DNA of 64,000 nt from Bacillota bacterium (GCA_022770665.1 JALEHL010000057.1:1-64000); one strand, 5' to 3'. Shown: positions 54,565 to 64,000, numbered from the stretch's first letter. Numbers and translations are program-made. The notes: generated by a model not told the origin, from the sequence alone.

Positions 54565-55542
54565 ATGAGGACAGTAAGAATGAAAGAAACATATATCAAG
54601 GATTTGCGGAAAGACCAGGAAGTCGTGGACTTCTTCATGGTAAAAATGGCTGCAGTGAAAACCGGATCCAACGGGAAACAGTATCTGGACATTACGCTGG
54701 GAGACCGGACCGGCGAACTCACCGGGAAGAAATGGGATGTCAGTGACGGAGAATATCCTGCCCTTGCGGGACTGAAGGAAAAAGATCTGGTGAAGATTAA
54801 AGGCGTGATAACAGAGTGGGCCGGCCAGCTGCAGTTCCGCGTGCAGAGAATCCGGAAAGCCAATGAAAACGACGGACTTCAGATCGGAGATTTTGTGAAG
54901 GCTGCGCCGGAAGAACCGCAGGAGATGTACGACTACATTTTCACTGTGGCGCAAAATCTGACCGATGGAGATCTGCGGGAGTTATGCATCCGGCTGCTGA
55001 CGGAGAACAAGGAAAGACTTCTTTACTATCCGGCAGCCTCCAAGAACCATCACGCACAGCTGGGCGGGCTGCTGTATCACACGAAGCGGATGCTTATGAC
55101 AGGAGAACGAGTCTGCGAAGTCTATACCAACCTGAACCGGGATCTGGTGCTGACCGGTGTGATCCTGCATGACATGGAAAAGCTGAATGAAATCGATGCG
55201 GATACGGACGGGATTGCCAGCGGCTACTCGTTCGAAGGGCAGATGCTGGGCCATCTGATTCAGGGCGTCAAGACGGTAGACAGAATTTCTCTGGAGATGG
55301 GGATGGACAGGGAAAAAGCCATCATGCTGGAGCACATGATACTGTCGCATCACTATGAGCCGGAGTACGGAAGCCCGAAACGGCCGCTGTTCCCGGAGGC
55401 GGAAGTGCTTCATTATCTGGATATTCTCGATGCCAGAATGTTTGATATGCAGACTGCACTGGAGGCCACAGAACCGGGAAAATTCAGCGACCGGGTCTGG
55501 ACGCTGGATAATCGCAGACTGTATAAGTCCGTAAACTTGTAA
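54565..55542 (+). CDS. yhaM: YhaM-like 3'-5' exoribonuclease (OB-fold + HD domain)
   Basis: YLDITLGDRTGELTGKKWD; KNHHAQLGGLLYHTKRML, TGVILHDMEKL, MILSHHYEPEYGSPKRPLFPEAEVLHYLDILDARM. Confidence 0.87.
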   Translation: MRTVRMKETYIKDLRKDQEVVDFFMVKMAAVKTGSNGKQYLDITLGDRTGELTGKKWDVSDGEYPALAGLKEKDLVKIKGVITEWAGQLQFRVQRIRKANENDGLQIGDFVKAAPEEPQEMYDYIFTVAQNLTDGDLRELCIRLLTENKERLLYYPAASKNHHAQLGGLLYHTKRMLMTGERVCEVYTNLNRDLVLTGVILHDMEKLNEIDADTDGIASGYSFEGQMLGHLIQGVKTVDRISLEMGMDREKAIMLEHMILSHHYEPEYGSPKRPLFPEAEVLHYLDILDARMFDMQTALEATEPGKFSDRVWTLDNRRLYKSVNL

Positions 55543-55556
55543 AGGAGGAGTGCACT

Positions 55557-56837
55557 ATGATCAAACTGCCGAAAGAAGTCAACAGAATCCTGAAAGCCCT
55601 CGAAGGCGCCGGAGAAGAAGCATTTGCAGCAGGCGAATGCGTAAGGGACAGCCTGGTGGGAGAAAGTCCCTTCGGCTGGGATGTGCTTACATCCGCAGGG
55701 CTGGACAAGCTGAAAGAACTGTTTCCGGACGGGAAGGTCATCAGTGAGAAATACGGGATCCTCCGTATGGAATACATCGAGGAGATTTATGATAAGGATG
55801 GGGAATTTGAAGGAGAAGAAGGGCTGATCATTGATGTGGCGGCCTACCGTAGCGGCACGACCATCGAAAGCCAGCTCGAGCGGAAGGACTTCACCATCGA
55901 TGCGATCGCAGACAGTCTCGGCCGGATCGCAGATCCTTTTGGCGGGCGGGAGGATATCCGGAAAAAACTGGTGCGCACCCTGCGGGATCCGGATCCGCTT
56001 TTCCAGAAGAAACCGGTGAAAATGATGCAGGCCATCCGGTATGCGGCGCAGTTCGGCTTTGATCTGCACAAGTCCGTGTATGACGCCATCTGTGCCAATT
56101 ACAGGAAACTGGAAGAATCGGATGTGAACCAGCTTCGCGAGGAGTTCACTCTGACAATCAGCGCACCGCACGCCGGGAAAGGGCTGAGCATGATTATGGA
56201 CACCGGAATCCTCAATACTATTCTGGGTGACGATGTTGTCAGACGTCTGACCCGGCGGGAAAAAAGCGATCTGACCGTTCTGTGTCAGAATATTGACAAG
56301 ACGCAGCAGGTGGAAGACCGCAGGCTTGGCTTGTTCTACGCCTGCATGGATAAGAAACGGGCGCTTCCTTCCATTGAAAAGCTGGGGTTTGAAGGGGATA
56401 CCTGCCAGCACCTGAAGGATGCTGTGACGGATATGGCCAAGCTTTATTTCACAGCGCAGAAGGCGGAGCTGAAAAAATTTATCTATCAGAGAGGATGGGA
56501 CAGATACAATTACCTGGCCAGCCTGGAAAAAGCGCAGCGCATCGTATTTGATTATTATTCTGATACGAAGATTAAAAGCAGAATGTACCTGCTGGATGAG
56601 ATCCGAACCTATCGGGAACCTATTTTTGAAGAGGAACTTGCAATTGACGGCAATGATCTGATGGAAGCCGGCATCTGCAAAAGTCCGGAAGATGCCGCGA
56701 AAATGCTTTCCATGCTGGTGGAGGAAATGCATGTGCATCCGCGGAAAAACACCAGAAAGGATCTGCTGGAACTGGCAAAGAAATATAAACGGTTCAAGTT
56801 TTTGACATGGACGAGAGGAACACATTGGCTGCATTGA
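55557..56837 (+). CDS. CCA tRNA nucleotidyltransferase/poly(A) polymerase-family protein with degenerate catalytic motif
   Basis: AAGECVRDSLVGESPFGWDVLTSA, LERKDFTIDAIA, IADPFGGREDIRKKLVRTLRDPDPLFQKKPVKMMQAIRYAAQFGF. Confidence 0.8.
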   Translation: MIKLPKEVNRILKALEGAGEEAFAAGECVRDSLVGESPFGWDVLTSAGLDKLKELFPDGKVISEKYGILRMEYIEEIYDKDGEFEGEEGLIIDVAAYRSGTTIESQLERKDFTIDAIADSLGRIADPFGGREDIRKKLVRTLRDPDPLFQKKPVKMMQAIRYAAQFGFDLHKSVYDAICANYRKLEESDVNQLREEFTLTISAPHAGKGLSMIMDTGILNTILGDDVVRRLTRREKSDLTVLCQNIDKTQQVEDRRLGLFYACMDKKRALPSIEKLGFEGDTCQHLKDAVTDMAKLYFTAQKAELKKFIYQRGWDRYNYLASLEKAQRIVFDYYSDTKIKSRMYLLDEIRTYREPIFEEELAIDGNDLMEAGICKSPEDAAKMLSMLVEEMHVHPRKNTRKDLLELAKKYKRFKFLTWTRGTHWLH

Positions 56838-58654
56838 ATCTGGAATTTGGAACTGCACAGAGCACAATTACAAAAATAAGTCAGGTCACCCCGGAGGTGA
56901 CCTTGTTTTTACGCAATTTAGGATTTTCCAATTACTATATCATCAAGATCTTTGATCTGGTCGGGGAAAGCGCCATTGCCCTGACGGAGGATAATCCGTA
57001 CTGGCTTCTGGACGAATTCCCGAGGATGGGCTTTCATAAGGTGGATGAAGCCGCGGAAAAACTGGGTGTCAGCCGGGAAAGCGAGTACCGGATCGAAAGC
57101 GGAATCCGGTTCGGCCTGAAAAGCTATGTGGCAGAGGGCCACAGCTTCGCACCGGTGCAGCAGCTGTGCGAGCAGGCTGCGGAATACCTGGATCTTTCGT
57201 CGTCACAGGTTCGGGACGTGCTGGAGGACATGGCGCTGATGGGACGGCTCCAGCTCACTGTGCTGGACGGGCAGCAGGTCGTCTATTTTTACGGATACTA
57301 CCGGGCGGAATGCGTAATCTGCGGCAAGCTGGCAGATCTGGCGGATCCGGATCTGCAGCAGGACGCCGTACTGACGGAGGAAAATCTGGAATTTCTGCTT
57401 CGAAAAGCAGAAGCCTCCGGCGGGATCCAGCTGTCCGGCGAACAGAAAGAGGCGGCACGACACGTTTTGCAAAGCGGTGTGTCTGTTATCACCGGCGGCC
57501 CCGGCACCGGTAAAACCACCCTGATCCGGACCATCCTGTCCGCCTGGCAGGCGCAGGGGAAAAAAGTCGCAGTGGCCGCTCCGACCGGTAGAGCGGCCAG
57601 ACGCCTCATGGAAACGACAGGTCAGCCTGCTTCCACAGTGCACCGCCTTCTGGAATACTATTTCGATGAGGGAAGCAGAAGTATGGCTTTCGGAAAGAAT
57701 ACGGCGGATCCCCTGGATGTGGACGCGGTGATTGTGGACGAAGCCTCCATGATGGATCTTCTGCTGATGGGGGCCCTCTGTGACGCTCTGAGACCTGGAA
57801 CGAAGCTGCTGCTGGTGGGGGACGCGGATCAGCTGCCGTCGGTAGGCGCCGGGAATGTACTGGAAGATCTGATCTCCAGCGAGTTTTTCTATACGGCGCA
57901 TCTGACGGAAATCTTCCGGCAGGCAAGGGAAAGCAATATCGTGATCAATGCGCACCGGATCAATCAGGGCGAGTATCCGATCTTCGGCGGCGATTTCCTT
58001 CTGGTGGAGGGAGACCGGCAGCAGGAGATCCTGGAAAAGATCACAAAGCTGGCGGCTGGATTTCCGCTGGAGCAGGTGCAGGTGCTGACACCGGTGAAAA
58101 AAGGAATTCTGGGCAGCAGCAATCTGAATCTGCATCTGCAGCAGGTGTTCAATCCTCCGGATGGCAGGAAGGAAGAACTGAAATTCGGACAGAGAACGTA
58201 CCGTGTCGGAGACCGGGTCATGCAGATGAAAAATGACTACCGCCTGGAATACCGGCGGAGCAGCGGAAAGAACGGGAAAGGCATTTTCAACGGGGAGAGC
58301 GGAATCATCGAGGCAATCGACACGGAGCTTGCGCAGATGACAGTTCGCTTTGATGATGAAAAATGGGTGGAATACCCTTATCCGCAGCTGGATGAAATCG
58401 AGCTGGCCTATGCGGTGACGGTGCACAAGAGCCAGGGCAGCGAGTTTCCTGTGGTGATCCTGCCCATGACCTGGTTTCCGCCGGCTCTGGCCACGCGGAA
58501 TCTGCTGTATACGGCAATTACCAGAGGAAAGAAAAAAGTTTACATCGTGGGTCGTCAGGATTATCTCAACGCCATGGTGGATCACAATGAAAACCGCCGG
58601 CGGAATTCCGGGCTTGTGAGCCGGCTGACGGGATTCTATCAGGGGGTGTGCTGA
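56807..58654 (+). CDS. RecD2-like ATP-dependent helicase, N-terminally short
   Basis: VSVITGGPGTGKTTLIRTIL, VAAPTGRAARRL, VIVDEASMMDL, LVGDADQLPSVGAGNVL, YAVTVHKSQGSEFPVV, LLYTAITRGKK. Confidence 0.88.
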   Translation: MDERNTLAALNLEFGTAQSTITKISQVTPEVTLFLRNLGFSNYYIIKIFDLVGESAIALTEDNPYWLLDEFPRMGFHKVDEAAEKLGVSRESEYRIESGIRFGLKSYVAEGHSFAPVQQLCEQAAEYLDLSSSQVRDVLEDMALMGRLQLTVLDGQQVVYFYGYYRAECVICGKLADLADPDLQQDAVLTEENLEFLLRKAEASGGIQLSGEQKEAARHVLQSGVSVITGGPGTGKTTLIRTILSAWQAQGKKVAVAAPTGRAARRLMETTGQPASTVHRLLEYYFDEGSRSMAFGKNTADPLDVDAVIVDEASMMDLLLMGALCDALRPGTKLLLVGDADQLPSVGAGNVLEDLISSEFFYTAHLTEIFRQARESNIVINAHRINQGEYPIFGGDFLLVEGDRQQEILEKITKLAAGFPLEQVQVLTPVKKGILGSSNLNLHLQQVFNPPDGRKEELKFGQRTYRVGDRVMQMKNDYRLEYRRSSGKNGKGIFNGESGIIEAIDTELAQMTVRFDDEKWVEYPYPQLDEIELAYAVTVHKSQGSEFPVVILPMTWFPPALATRNLLYTAITRGKKKVYIVGRQDYLNAMVDHNENRRRNSGLVSRLTGFYQGVC

Positions 58655-58655
58655 A

Positions 58656-59474
58656 ATGGAACAGAGGAGGCCGGTCGCGGCATGGACAAAAACGCTGGCG
58701 CTGGAAGCCGCTGACTTCTTTTTCCCGTGGGGGACGTATTGCGTGATCTGTGGAAATTATATTGACCGGAAACGGAGCTACTGCCTCTGTGATCACTGCA
58801 TTCGCCATATCACATGGGGCAACGTGGAGATTCCGCCGGAGACGCTTCGGAACAATCCGTTTACCGGACCGGAAGCGGAGGAACTGCAGCAGGAGGGCGG
58901 TATTCCGCTGGATTCTGTCCGTGCCTGCATGAAATATGGACTGTATGAACGAAGACTGATTTTTGAACTGAAATATAACGGGCATACGTATATGGCCCGG
59001 ATCCTCGCCCGGATCCTGGCAGACAGAGTTCGCGGGGATGCCGGGGCCGGTGAACTGCTGAAGGCTGATTTTATTGTTCCTGTTCCCATGCACCGGAAAA
59101 AGGAACGGCAGAGAGGTTTTAACCAGGCGGCGATGGTGGCAGGGTATCTGGGCCGGGAGCTGAAGATCCCGGTGCTGAAAGACGGCCTGGAGAGAAGAGA
59201 GTCTACTGCTGCGCAGCGAAGTGTGGCAGGCCGCGACCGGCTTTCAAACCTGAGCAGTGCCTTTCAGGCCGGCTGCTGCGGCGGGCTTTCTGAAAAGATC
59301 GCCGGGAGACGCATCATTCTCCTGGACGATATCTTTACGACGGGTGCTACGGCCATCTGCTGCGGACGGATCCTGAAGGATGCAGGGGCGGACCGTGTGG
59401 ATGTGCTGACCGTGGCATCCGGAAACGACGGCGCAAAAGGATTTTTTCTTGCAAATGACCGGGATTTCAGGTAA
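58656..59474 (+). CDS. comF: ComF-family protein (amidophosphoribosyltransferase-like)
   Basis: CVICGNYIDRKRSYCLCDHC zinc finger; VPVPMHRKKERQRGFNQAAMVA; IILLDDIFTTGATAICCG. Confidence 0.9.
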   Translation: MEQRRPVAAWTKTLALEAADFFFPWGTYCVICGNYIDRKRSYCLCDHCIRHITWGNVEIPPETLRNNPFTGPEAEELQQEGGIPLDSVRACMKYGLYERRLIFELKYNGHTYMARILARILADRVRGDAGAGELLKADFIVPVPMHRKKERQRGFNQAAMVAGYLGRELKIPVLKDGLERRESTAAQRSVAGRDRLSNLSSAFQAGCCGGLSEKIAGRRIILLDDIFTTGATAICCGRILKDAGADRVDVLTVASGNDGAKGFFLANDRDFR

Positions 59475-59477
59475 AAT
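59449..59477 (+). promoter_or_regulatory. Sigma-A-type promoter for the raiA-type RNA, within the 3' end of comF
   Basis: TTGCAA-N17-TAAAAT; predicted start about 59484, at the base of the RNA. Confidence 0.6.
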
Positions 59478-59479
59478 GA

Positions 59480-59656
59480 GTGGTAGCTGCTCAGGTCTGT
59501 GGTTGAAAGTCCAGGCCAGGTACGGGCGAAAGGATCCACGTAAGCCGTAAGCGGGAGTCTTGCGGTGATCATGGCGTACCTTAGAAGTAAGTCCTCCGGA
59601 AATCGGATCAAGGCGGGTGTGGGGTCAAAGACCAGGTCAGCTGAGCAGTCTTTTTT
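59480..59656 (+). ncRNA. raiA-motif-type structured RNA upstream of hpf
   Basis: GC-rich non-coding ~175 nt, closing stem CTGCTCAG (59487-59494)/CTGAGCAG (59641-59648) followed by TCTTTTTT, between comF and hpf/raiA: the genomic position and size expected for raiA-motif RNA. Confidence 0.72.
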
Positions 59657-59865
59657 ATGAAACCGTGCCTGAACATCCTCTGGAATATCCTGTATACTTC
59701 GAAAATTCAGTGGTATTATCCAGGCTGCTGTGATATAATAAACATATAAAGTAAACAGTTTGCACAGACCGACGAGGAATGTACAAATGCTCTGACCCGC
59801 AGGACGGGCCGGATACCGGACCGAACAGGGGCGTCTGTCCGTGCAGGCGAGAGGAGGGTATCAAT

Positions 59866-60393
59866 ATGAAGATTATCGTAACAGGAAAGAACATCACCAT
59901 CAGCGACCGGATTCAGGAAGCGATAGACAAGAGATTTGAGAAACTGGGAAAGTATTTTGCTGACGATATCAAGGCAAACATAGTGATCCATCCGGAGCGG
60001 GATAAGGTGAAGATGGAAGCCACCATCGTAACCAAGGGGACAATATTCCGTGCGGAGGATGTTTCACAGGATATTTTTGACAGTATTGACATTGTGGCGG
60101 ACAAGCTGTCCAGCCAGATGTCCAGATATAAAGGAAAGCTGCAGAAGAGAAATAAATCCAATGAGTCTGTGCGGTTTGAAATGATTCCGGAGATGACGGA
60201 GCCTGCGCAGGAAGGAAAGATCGTCAAGGCGAAGAAGTTTGAACTGGTGCCGATGACGGTGGATGAGGCTGTGATGCAGATGGAGCTGCTGCAGCATAAT
60301 TTCTATGTATTCGTTGATGTGGAAACGGACAGCGTATGTGTCGTTTATAAGAGAAATGACGGCGATTACGGCCTGCTGGAGACTACATACTGA
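59866..60393 (+). CDS. hpf: Ribosome hibernation-promoting factor, long form (HPF/RaiA)
   Basis: MKIIVTGKNITISDRIQEAIDKRFEKLGKYF; C-terminal VKAKKFELVPMTVDEAVMQMELLQHNFYVFVDVETDSVCVVYKRNDGDYGLLE. Confidence 0.95.
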   Translation: MKIIVTGKNITISDRIQEAIDKRFEKLGKYFADDIKANIVIHPERDKVKMEATIVTKGTIFRAEDVSQDIFDSIDIVADKLSSQMSRYKGKLQKRNKSNESVRFEMIPEMTEPAQEGKIVKAKKFELVPMTVDEAVMQMELLQHNFYVFVDVETDSVCVVYKRNDGDYGLLETTY

Positions 60394-60462
60394 TTGTCGG
60401 CGGATCTGAAAAAGCCCTCGGATATTCCGCGAAACCTATTATGTGAAAAACTTGAGATTATG

Positions 60463-60508
60463 ACAGAAGAAGGTGTGCCGTTTATCGGCCGCCTTCTTCT
60501 GTTTTTTC
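60463..60508 (+). terminator. Intrinsic terminator after hpf
   Basis: CAGAAGAAGG...CCTTCTTCTG followed by TTTTTT. Confidence 0.75.
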
Positions 60509-60515
60509 ACTTCTG

Positions 60516-60545
60516 CTACTTGAAAACAACGTAATTTTCAAGTAG
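60516..60545. repeat. Inverted repeat upstream of cdaA
   Basis: CTACTTGAAAA-caacgtaa-TTTTCAAGTAG, perfect 11-bp arms. Confidence 0.85.
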
Positions 60546-60580
60546 AATAGAATAGAATAAGTGTGAGGGGAAATGTGCGC

Positions 60581-61423
60581 ATGGAAACATTTAAAGATAT
60601 CATTTCAAGCATTGGAATTGCCGACATTCTCGACATTCTGATAGTGGCATTCATTGCCTATAAGATCCTGGGATTTATCAAGGAAACCAGAGCAGAGCAG
60701 CTGGCAAAGGGGCTCCTTGTTTTTGTACTGGCCACGATCGGCTCGAAAATCTGCCATTTCTATACGCTTTACTGGATCCTGTCAAATACCATGACGGTCG
60801 GTCTGCTGGCCCTGGTGGTGATTTTTCAGCCGGAGCTGCGCCGTGCACTGGAGTATCTGGGAAGAAGCAAGCTGACCAATGTGTTCAGCCAGATGGATAA
60901 AGAAGAAGCCAAGCGGATCATCGGTGAGTTTGTCCGTGCAATTGATAATATGTCTTCTTCGAGGACCGGCGCGCTGATTGTAATCGAGAGGGAAACGCAG
61001 CTGAATGAAATCATTGAGACCGGTACTGTCATTGATGCGGCGATTTCGGAGCAGCTGATCGGAAATATTTTTTATGAGGGATCTCCGCTTCATGACGGCG
61101 CGCTCATCGTTCGCGGAGAACGCCTGCGGGCGGCCGGATGCGTGCTGCCTCTGACGCAGAATAAAGAGCTGTCCAAGGAACTGGGCACTCGTCACAGAGC
61201 AGGCATCGGCATTACAGAGAACTCCGATGCGCTTGTGCTGATCGTCTCAGAGGAGACCGGCGTGATCTCCATCGCGCAGCATGGAAAGCTGACCCGGTTT
61301 CTTGATATCAAGACCGTGGAGAAAACGCTGCTGAACATCTATTTTGACAAGGAAACGACCGGTACAGTAAAGGAAAAACTGTCGAGGGCTTTGAAGAAAG
61401 GGGTAAAAGATGCTGAAAAATGA
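60581..61423 (+). CDS. cdaA: Diadenylate cyclase CdaA
   Basis: Three TM then DAC domain: SPLHDGALIVRGERL, GTRHRAGIGITENSDALVLIVSEETGVIS; followed by CdaR and GlmM. Confidence 0.95.
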   Translation: METFKDIISSIGIADILDILIVAFIAYKILGFIKETRAEQLAKGLLVFVLATIGSKICHFYTLYWILSNTMTVGLLALVVIFQPELRRALEYLGRSKLTNVFSQMDKEEAKRIIGEFVRAIDNMSSSRTGALIVIERETQLNEIIETGTVIDAAISEQLIGNIFYEGSPLHDGALIVRGERLRAAGCVLPLTQNKELSKELGTRHRAGIGITENSDALVLIVSEETGVISIAQHGKLTRFLDIKTVEKTLLNIYFDKETTGTVKEKLSRALKKGVKDAEK

Positions 61424-62645
61424 TAAAGTGAATTTTGTCATTGCCCTGATTCTAGCGATTGGCCTCTGGGTATATGTTTTTGTAACAGATAACCAGTCTA
61501 TGGATACGACAATCAAGAACGTCCCCATCACCATTGTGAATGAGGACACGCTGACCGATGAAGGTCTTGTGCTTCTTTCTGTCAGCGATGAATCGATCAG
61601 CGTTTCTATTAAGGGAGACCGTGGGGAAACGGGGAAAATCAAGAAGGAAGACATCCGGGTGATTCTGGATCTGCAGGGCATGAAAGCAGGAGAAAATACA
61701 GCGCTCTTACAGATCAGCGTGCCGGATAAAGTGGATTTTAAAGATGCAAGCAGACGGAAGGTGACGGTTCTCATCGATGAACTGGTGACAGAGGAGAAGA
61801 ACATCGTTCCAACCATCGACGGAGAGGTGAGCGTCGAACAGGAGCCTTATATCGTGCAGACGGATAAAGATACTGTCCGTGTGACGGGCGCGAAATCAGT
61901 GGTTGACAGAGTGAAATCTGTCAGTGCGCCTCTGGATGTGAAGCTGGTTGGAGATGAGCTGCGCGCCATCAGCGTGAACCTTGTGCCGGTGGACGAAAAC
62001 GGGGACTCGGTGGAAGACGTCAGAATCAGCGAGAAGAGCGTTTCCGTCACTGCTGTCATGCTGAACAAAAAGACCGTGCCGCTGAAGGTCACCGTGACCG
62101 GAACAGAATCTGATGATGCGGAACGGACCGTTACGGTTCCGAAAACCATTACCGTGAAGGGGTATGCATCCGTGCTGGCAGACATCTCCTATATCACGGC
62201 AGAAACCATCGATGTAAGCGATATTTACGAAGATACTGCCCTGCCGGTGAAGCCTCTGCTTCCGGAAGGCGTGGAAGCTGCTGCGAACTCGCAGAACCTG
62301 AAAGTGAAGGTGGCGGTGAAAGGCATGGAGACAAGAAGGTTCACTTATGGCAAAGAAGCCGTTATTGTGGAAGGCATCACGGAGAACTGCATTGCGACGG
62401 TGGATGATGTGAATATCGTTCTGACCGTAGTGGGAAAAGAGGAAAAGCTGGCAGATCTGTCCGGAGAAGAATTCTATTTTGTTGCAGATGTATCCGGTCT
62501 GAAGCCGGGAGAGCACCGGGTCGAACTGGTCTGCCGCCACAGCGGCACGTTCAGTGATCTGGAGTATGTGCCCCGTGAGATTACAGTGAACATCGAAGAG
62601 ATACAGGATGAAGAGCCGGAGGAAGACAGCAGCGAAGAAGAGTAA
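61410..62645 (+). CDS. cdaR: CdaR, YbbR-domain regulator of CdaA
   Basis: N-terminal TM; repeated YbbR-type domains; between cdaA and glmM. Confidence 0.92.
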   Translation: MLKNDKVNFVIALILAIGLWVYVFVTDNQSMDTTIKNVPITIVNEDTLTDEGLVLLSVSDESISVSIKGDRGETGKIKKEDIRVILDLQGMKAGENTALLQISVPDKVDFKDASRRKVTVLIDELVTEEKNIVPTIDGEVSVEQEPYIVQTDKDTVRVTGAKSVVDRVKSVSAPLDVKLVGDELRAISVNLVPVDENGDSVEDVRISEKSVSVTAVMLNKKTVPLKVTVTGTESDDAERTVTVPKTITVKGYASVLADISYITAETIDVSDIYEDTALPVKPLLPEGVEAAANSQNLKVKVAVKGMETRRFTYGKEAVIVEGITENCIATVDDVNIVLTVVGKEEKLADLSGEEFYFVADVSGLKPGEHRVELVCRHSGTFSDLEYVPREITVNIEEIQDEEPEEDSSEEE

Positions 62646-62676
62646 CAGAGAGAAAACAGAAACAGGAGGATTCAAG

Positions 62677-64000
62677 ATGGGCAGACTGTTTGGCACCGAT
62701 GGTGTCAGAGGCGTAGCTGGCAGGGAGCTGACGCCGGAGCTGGCATTTAAGCTGGGAAAGGCTGGGGCATGTGTCCTGAAGAAAGAAAATAAACGTCCGG
62801 TGGTGATCATCGGAAAGGATACCCGGATTTCCGGAGACATGCTGGAAAGTGCACTGGCAGCCGGCATTCTGGCAATGGGAGGCAACGTGATGCTGGCAGG
62901 TGTCATTCCGACTCCTGCAGTGGCATATCTAGCCCGCCATTATCAGGCCGATGCAGGGGTGGTTATCAGCGCGTCACATAACAGCTTTGAGTATAACGGA
63001 ATCAAATTTTTCAATGGAAAAGGCTATAAGCTGGATGATCTTCTGGAGGAAAAAATTGAGGATATGATCCTCAGCAGTGTCGATGAGGCATCGCACGTGA
63101 CCGGGGAATGGATCGGGCGGCGGCTGGAAGCGGAAGAAAATGCCGCGGATCTGTACATCCGCCATCTGCTGGAGACCATTTCATTCCGTCTGGATGGAAA
63201 AAAGGTCGTACTGGACTGTGCCAATGGAGCTTCGTACAAGATCGCGGAACAGGTTTACCGCAGCCTGGGAGCTGATGTGACTGTCATCGGAAACAAACCT
63301 GACGGGATCAATATTAATGCAGGATACGGCTCAACCCATCCGGAGAACCTTCAGGAAGAGGTTCAGCGCCGGGGAGCAGACATCGGGCTGGCCTTTGACG
63401 GAGATGCGGACCGTCTCATTGCGGTTGATAATCTGGGCAGAGTTGTGGACGGAGACAAGACCATTGCGATCTGCGCCCGGATGCTGAAACAGAAGGGCAG
63501 GCTGAAGGATGACCGCGTGACTGTGACCGTAATGAGCAATATCGGATTTCATAAGGCGATGGAGGCCGACGGGATCTCTGTCGATGTGACCGGGGTCGGA
63601 GACCGGTATGTACTGGAACGAATGCTGGAGACCGGATGTGTGATCGGGGGTGAGCAGTCTGGACATATTATTTTCGCGGAGCACACCACTACCGGAGACG
63701 GAATTCTGTCTTCCCTGCAGCTGATGGAAGCTCTGCTGGCCTCCGGAAAGACCATGGCGCAGCTGAGTGAAGAAGTGAAAATTTATCCGCAGGTTCTGGT
63801 TAATGCGAAAATCTGCAATGATTTTAAGAAAACGTATCAGAAGGACCCGGAAGTGGCAGCGGAGATTGATGCAGTGGAAAAAGCGATGGAAGGAACCGGA
63901 AGACTTCTGATCCGCCCGTCCGGCACAGAACCTCTGGTCAGAGTGATGCTGGAAGGAAACGACACGGAAGAGATCCGGCCTATGGCGGAGCATCTGGCGC
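62677..64000 (+). CDS. glmM: Phosphoglucosamine mutase, C-terminus beyond window
   Basis: Manual translation MGRLFGTDGVRGVAGRELTPELAFKLG; VISASHNSFEYNGIKFF active-site loop; LAFDGDADRL. Confidence 0.95.
   Translation, partial: MGRLFGTDGVRGVAGRELTPELAFKLGKAGACVLKKENKRPVVIIGKDTRISGDMLESALAAGILAMGGNVMLAGVIPTPAVAYLARHYQADAGVVISASHNSFEYNGIKFFNGKGYKLDDLLEEKIEDMILSSVDEASHVTGEWIGRRLEAEENAADLYIRHLLETISFRLDGKKVVLDCANGASYKIAEQVYRSLGADVTVIGNKPDGININAGYGSTHPENLQEEVQRRGADIGLAFDGDADRLIAVDNLGRVVDGDKTIAICARMLKQKGRLKDDRVTVTVMSNIGFHKAMEADGISVDVTGVGDRYVLERMLETGCVIGGEQSGHIIFAEHTTTGDGILSSLQLMEALLASGKTMAQLSEEVKIYPQVLVNAKICNDFKKTYQKDPEVAAEIDAVEKAMEGTGRLLIRPSGTEPLVRVMLEGNDTEEIRPMAEHLA

Noticed and set aside
55413-56867. 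484-aa minus-strand ORF
   Set aside because: Antisense to the CCA-like gene; no protein family features

Overview
The 64-kb window looks like a contiguous chromosomal segment from an anaerobic, spore-forming Firmicute, probably Clostridia/Lachnospiraceae-like (inferred from cotJABC, raiA-type RNA, cdaA-cdaR-glmM and codon usage). Most of it is core metabolism and housekeeping on the + strand. No tRNA, rRNA, CRISPR array, phage or intact IS element was recognised.

Most notable items:
(1) A 1607-aa multidomain protein (25184-30007) with an HD domain, a helical-repeat region, a degenerate NMNAT/cytidylyltransferase-like domain, an acetyltransferase-like region and a phosphoribosyltransferase-like domain. 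It is followed by a Rossmann dehydrogenase-like protein, a flavin reductase-like protein and an isochorismatase/nicotinamidase-family hydrolase. This is the best candidate for an undescribed system.
(2) A raiA-type structured RNA (about 59480-59656) with its own promoter, upstream of hpf/raiA.
(3) A textbook sigma-54 promoter in front of iadA and a YfcC-family transporter, divergent from a sigma-54 activator. The transporter is broken twice.
(4) An Amt-PII fusion gene with its central membrane core deleted out of frame.
(5) A PurF homologue lacking the N-terminal Cys nucleophile.
(6) A CCA-transferase-like protein with a broken DxD motif, beside YhaM and an N-truncated RecD2.
(7) A chorismate mutase-AroE-AroK triple fusion.
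(8) FHA-RodA, macro-HTH and XRE-Uma2 fusions, and several dyad operators and short repeats.

All calls come from reading the sequence and ORF track. No database search was run.
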